DNA of 64,000 nt from CAVRUD01 sp963724285 (GTDB lineage Bacteria > Chloroflexota > Chloroflexia > Thermomicrobiales > UBA6265): positions 24,532-88,531 of the forward strand of contig CAVRUD010000016.1 of the NCBI GenBank assembly GCA_963724285.1, read 5' to 3'. Position numbers and translations under genes: made by a program. The notes below the pieces were generated by a model, which had not been told where the DNA came from, searched no databases, and saw only the letters and a list, made by a program, of their open reading frames with translations. Every line of letters begins with the position of its first letter. Positions within the stretch are counted from its first letter, which is position 1. Shown piece after piece: positions 62,504 to 64,000 of this stretch.

Positions 62504-63930
62504 CTGAGGGATGGTTCAAACGTGCTTGACAGTCTCGGTCGGCGCCGGAACGAGCCCCCAACCCCCCCGGCCCCCCTCTCTCTCTCCCGGACAGTTTGGG
62601 CGGTGGTGGGTCGACAAGCGGGGATCTTTGCGACACTCGGTGGTGCTGAATCGCCGACCGCGCAAGGAGCCCGCGATGCCGACCCGCCTGCGATTGTTGC
62701 ACGACCTGGACGCGCCGAGGTGGGCGCGCTGCTGCCCGCGGGTCCGGGCCACGCGCAGGTCCGCACCGCTGGCGCTCTTCGCCCTCGGCCTGCTCTGGGC
62801 GGGGAGCGCGGCGTTGCCGCGGGCCATGGCGGCGAGCGCTGCCGGTGGCGGCCGCCGACGCCAGCACCGAGCGGCGGCTGCGCCGCTGGCTGGCCAACCC
62901 GGCCGTCGTCGTCGCCGAGGGCTGTGGCGGGGGTTGCTGCCGGGCCTGCTGGCGAGCCGGGCGGGGCAGGGGGTGCTGCTGGTGCTCGACCCGACGCCGC
63001 AGAACGGGGCGGCTTCACCGTGCTGGCGTTGGGGCTGGTCTGCCGCAAGCGGGTGCTGCCGGTGGCCTGGCGGGTCCTGCCCCAGCAGGAGCGCGTGGCC
63101 GCAGCCGCAGATCGCGCCCCTGCGGGCGATGTTCGCCGAGGTGGCCGCCGCTCTCCCGCCCGACTGCGCCGTCACCGTGGTCGGCGACCGCGGCCTGCCC
63201 AGCGCCAGGACATCGTCGACGCCTGCCGCGCCCTCGGATGGGAGGCGCTCTTCCGCCTGAGCGTCGACGCCCGCCAGGGCCACCACGCCCGCCTGCCCAA
63301 TGGGGCGGGTGCTCCCGCTGGGATCTGGTCACCGGGCCCGGCCAACGCTGGAGCGGGCCAGCCGAGCTGTTCAAGGGGGACGGCTGGCGGCCGATGGCGG
63401 TGACGATCCGCTGGGACCGGGGGCAGGCGGAGCCGTGGGTGCTGGCCTCGACCCGCCCCGGCGGGGCCGCGCGGGCGCGCGGGTACCGCCGCCGCGCCCA
63501 CGCCGAGGCGACCGCCGACACCAAGACGCGCGGCTGGGCGATCGAGGCCAGCAAGGTGGCCGACCCGGCGCGCTTCGACCGGCTGTTGCTGGCGCTGCAC
63601 CTGGCGTACTGGTGGGCGACCCAACTCGGCCTGCGGGCGATCCGCCGCGGCGAGCGCCGCCGCTTCGACCGCGCCGACCGGCGCGACCTGAGCGTGGTCC
63701 GCATCGGGCGGGCCTGGCTCGCCGAGCAGCTCGACCGCCCCGTCCGCCGCCCGCCGCTCCCCTTCCGCCCCACCGCCGACGGCTGGACCTTCACCTGGCT
63801 CGCCTAAACTGTCCGGGAGGGGCGCCGGCCCCCCCTCCCCCTGCCGCAGCGGGGGGAAGGGGGGAGACGCGCGGGGCAGGGGGCGTGACGATCGTCAAGC
63901 GCTCGTGGCCGGATCTGAACCATCCCTGAG
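62504..63930 (+). mobile_element. IS4-family-like insertion sequence, about 1.43 kb
   Basis: Left end CTGAGGGATGGTTC (62504-62517) matches the right end read inward, CTCAGGGATGGTTC (63917-63930), with one mismatch; both are followed by GCTTGAC a short way in. Inner pairs CCCGGACAGTTT and AAACTGTCCGGG flank the gene. One transposase gene fills it. A small AGTCCC/GGGACT hairpin lies just beyond the right end (63938-63952). Confidence 0.75.
62676..63807 (+). CDS. IS4-like DDE transposase, frame interrupted several times
   Basis: ATG 62676 follows AAGGAG. Conserved blocks appear in alternating frames: LRLLHDLDAPRWAR, LWRGLLPGLLASRAGQ, VLLVLDPTPQNG (Asp), VRGL-like VTVVGDRGLPSA (Asp), ALGWEALFRLSVDARQGHHA, RWSGPAELFKGDGWRPMAVT, TKTRGWAIEASKVADPARFD (Glu) and LLLALHLAYWWATQLGLRAI. 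Four or five single-base shifts break it. Whether the element is dead or just poorly sequenced cannot be told; the terminal repeats are intact. Confidence 0.75.
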
Positions 63931-64000
63931 TGACGGAAGTCCCTGCGGGACTGAGCACGAGGCGGGAGGTCGGTGTGCGCCCTGGTACATTCTCCGGAGG

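Overview
GC-rich, tightly packed genomic DNA from a free-living aerobic bacterium. The gene content (secreted cupredoxins and a multicopper oxidase, a CehA/McbA-type hydrolase, an ECF41-type sigma factor, a three-subunit molybdenum hydroxylase, many GTG starts, abundant small metabolic genes and few large operons) looks most like Chloroflexota of the Thermomicrobia/Sphaerobacter type. That placement is inference: there is no rRNA or ribosomal protein gene here. I found no tRNA, rRNA or CRISPR array.

Layout. 0-5.5 kb: mostly minus-strand genes (partial acyltransferase-like protein, DinB, two MFS transporters, deazaflavin-dependent nitroreductase, zinc-ribbon membrane protein), with a decayed duplicate of one MFS gene's 5' region. 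5.7-17.4 kb: plus-strand metabolic block with an IlvD/Edd dehydratase, YihY, a GH13 trehalose-synthase-like enzyme, an AI-2E-type transporter, a PaoABC-like aldehyde oxidase (2Fe-2S, Mo and FAD subunits) and YkvA. 17.5-22.1 kb: a small inverted-repeat element abutting an IS5-type element that sits in the 3' end of a nitrilase gene, then an Eis-like acetyltransferase and a methyltransferase. 22.3-28.8 kb: an acyl-CoA carboxylase / enoyl-CoA hydratase locus, probably leucine or other branched acyl-CoA breakdown, split by an SH3 protein, a VapBC-like pair and a P-loop kinase. 29.6-38.3 kb: TfoX, GNAT, a two-gene copper-protein cluster, a HEPN protein with an unidentified coupled partner, and the large CehA/McbA-type protein. 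38.6-49 kb: methyltransferase, APH-like kinase, HicAB, a second small inverted-repeat element, a decayed copy of the CehA 3' end, a UDG-like protein, hydrolase plus LuxR/TPR regulator, PRPP synthetase and amidase. 49-64 kb: a ligase remnant, SDR divergent from SigJ, winged-helix protein, DinB, Lrp with a divergent EamA exporter, phosphoesterase, ferritin, broken methyltransferase, hydrolase, FabF and an IS4-type element.

Two general points matter. First, at least fifteen recognisable genes are interrupted by one or two single-base indels, nearly always an extra base in a short G/C or T run, while conserved sequence continues on both sides. This is more like sequence or assembly error than true decay, so most are listed as CDS with the break marked. 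Second, the intergenic DNA holds several dispersed elements with long inverted repeats: three with GTAGGGGC-type arms, others near 4.4, 16.8 and 29.2 kb, and two MITE-like elements whose ends match the IS5-type element.
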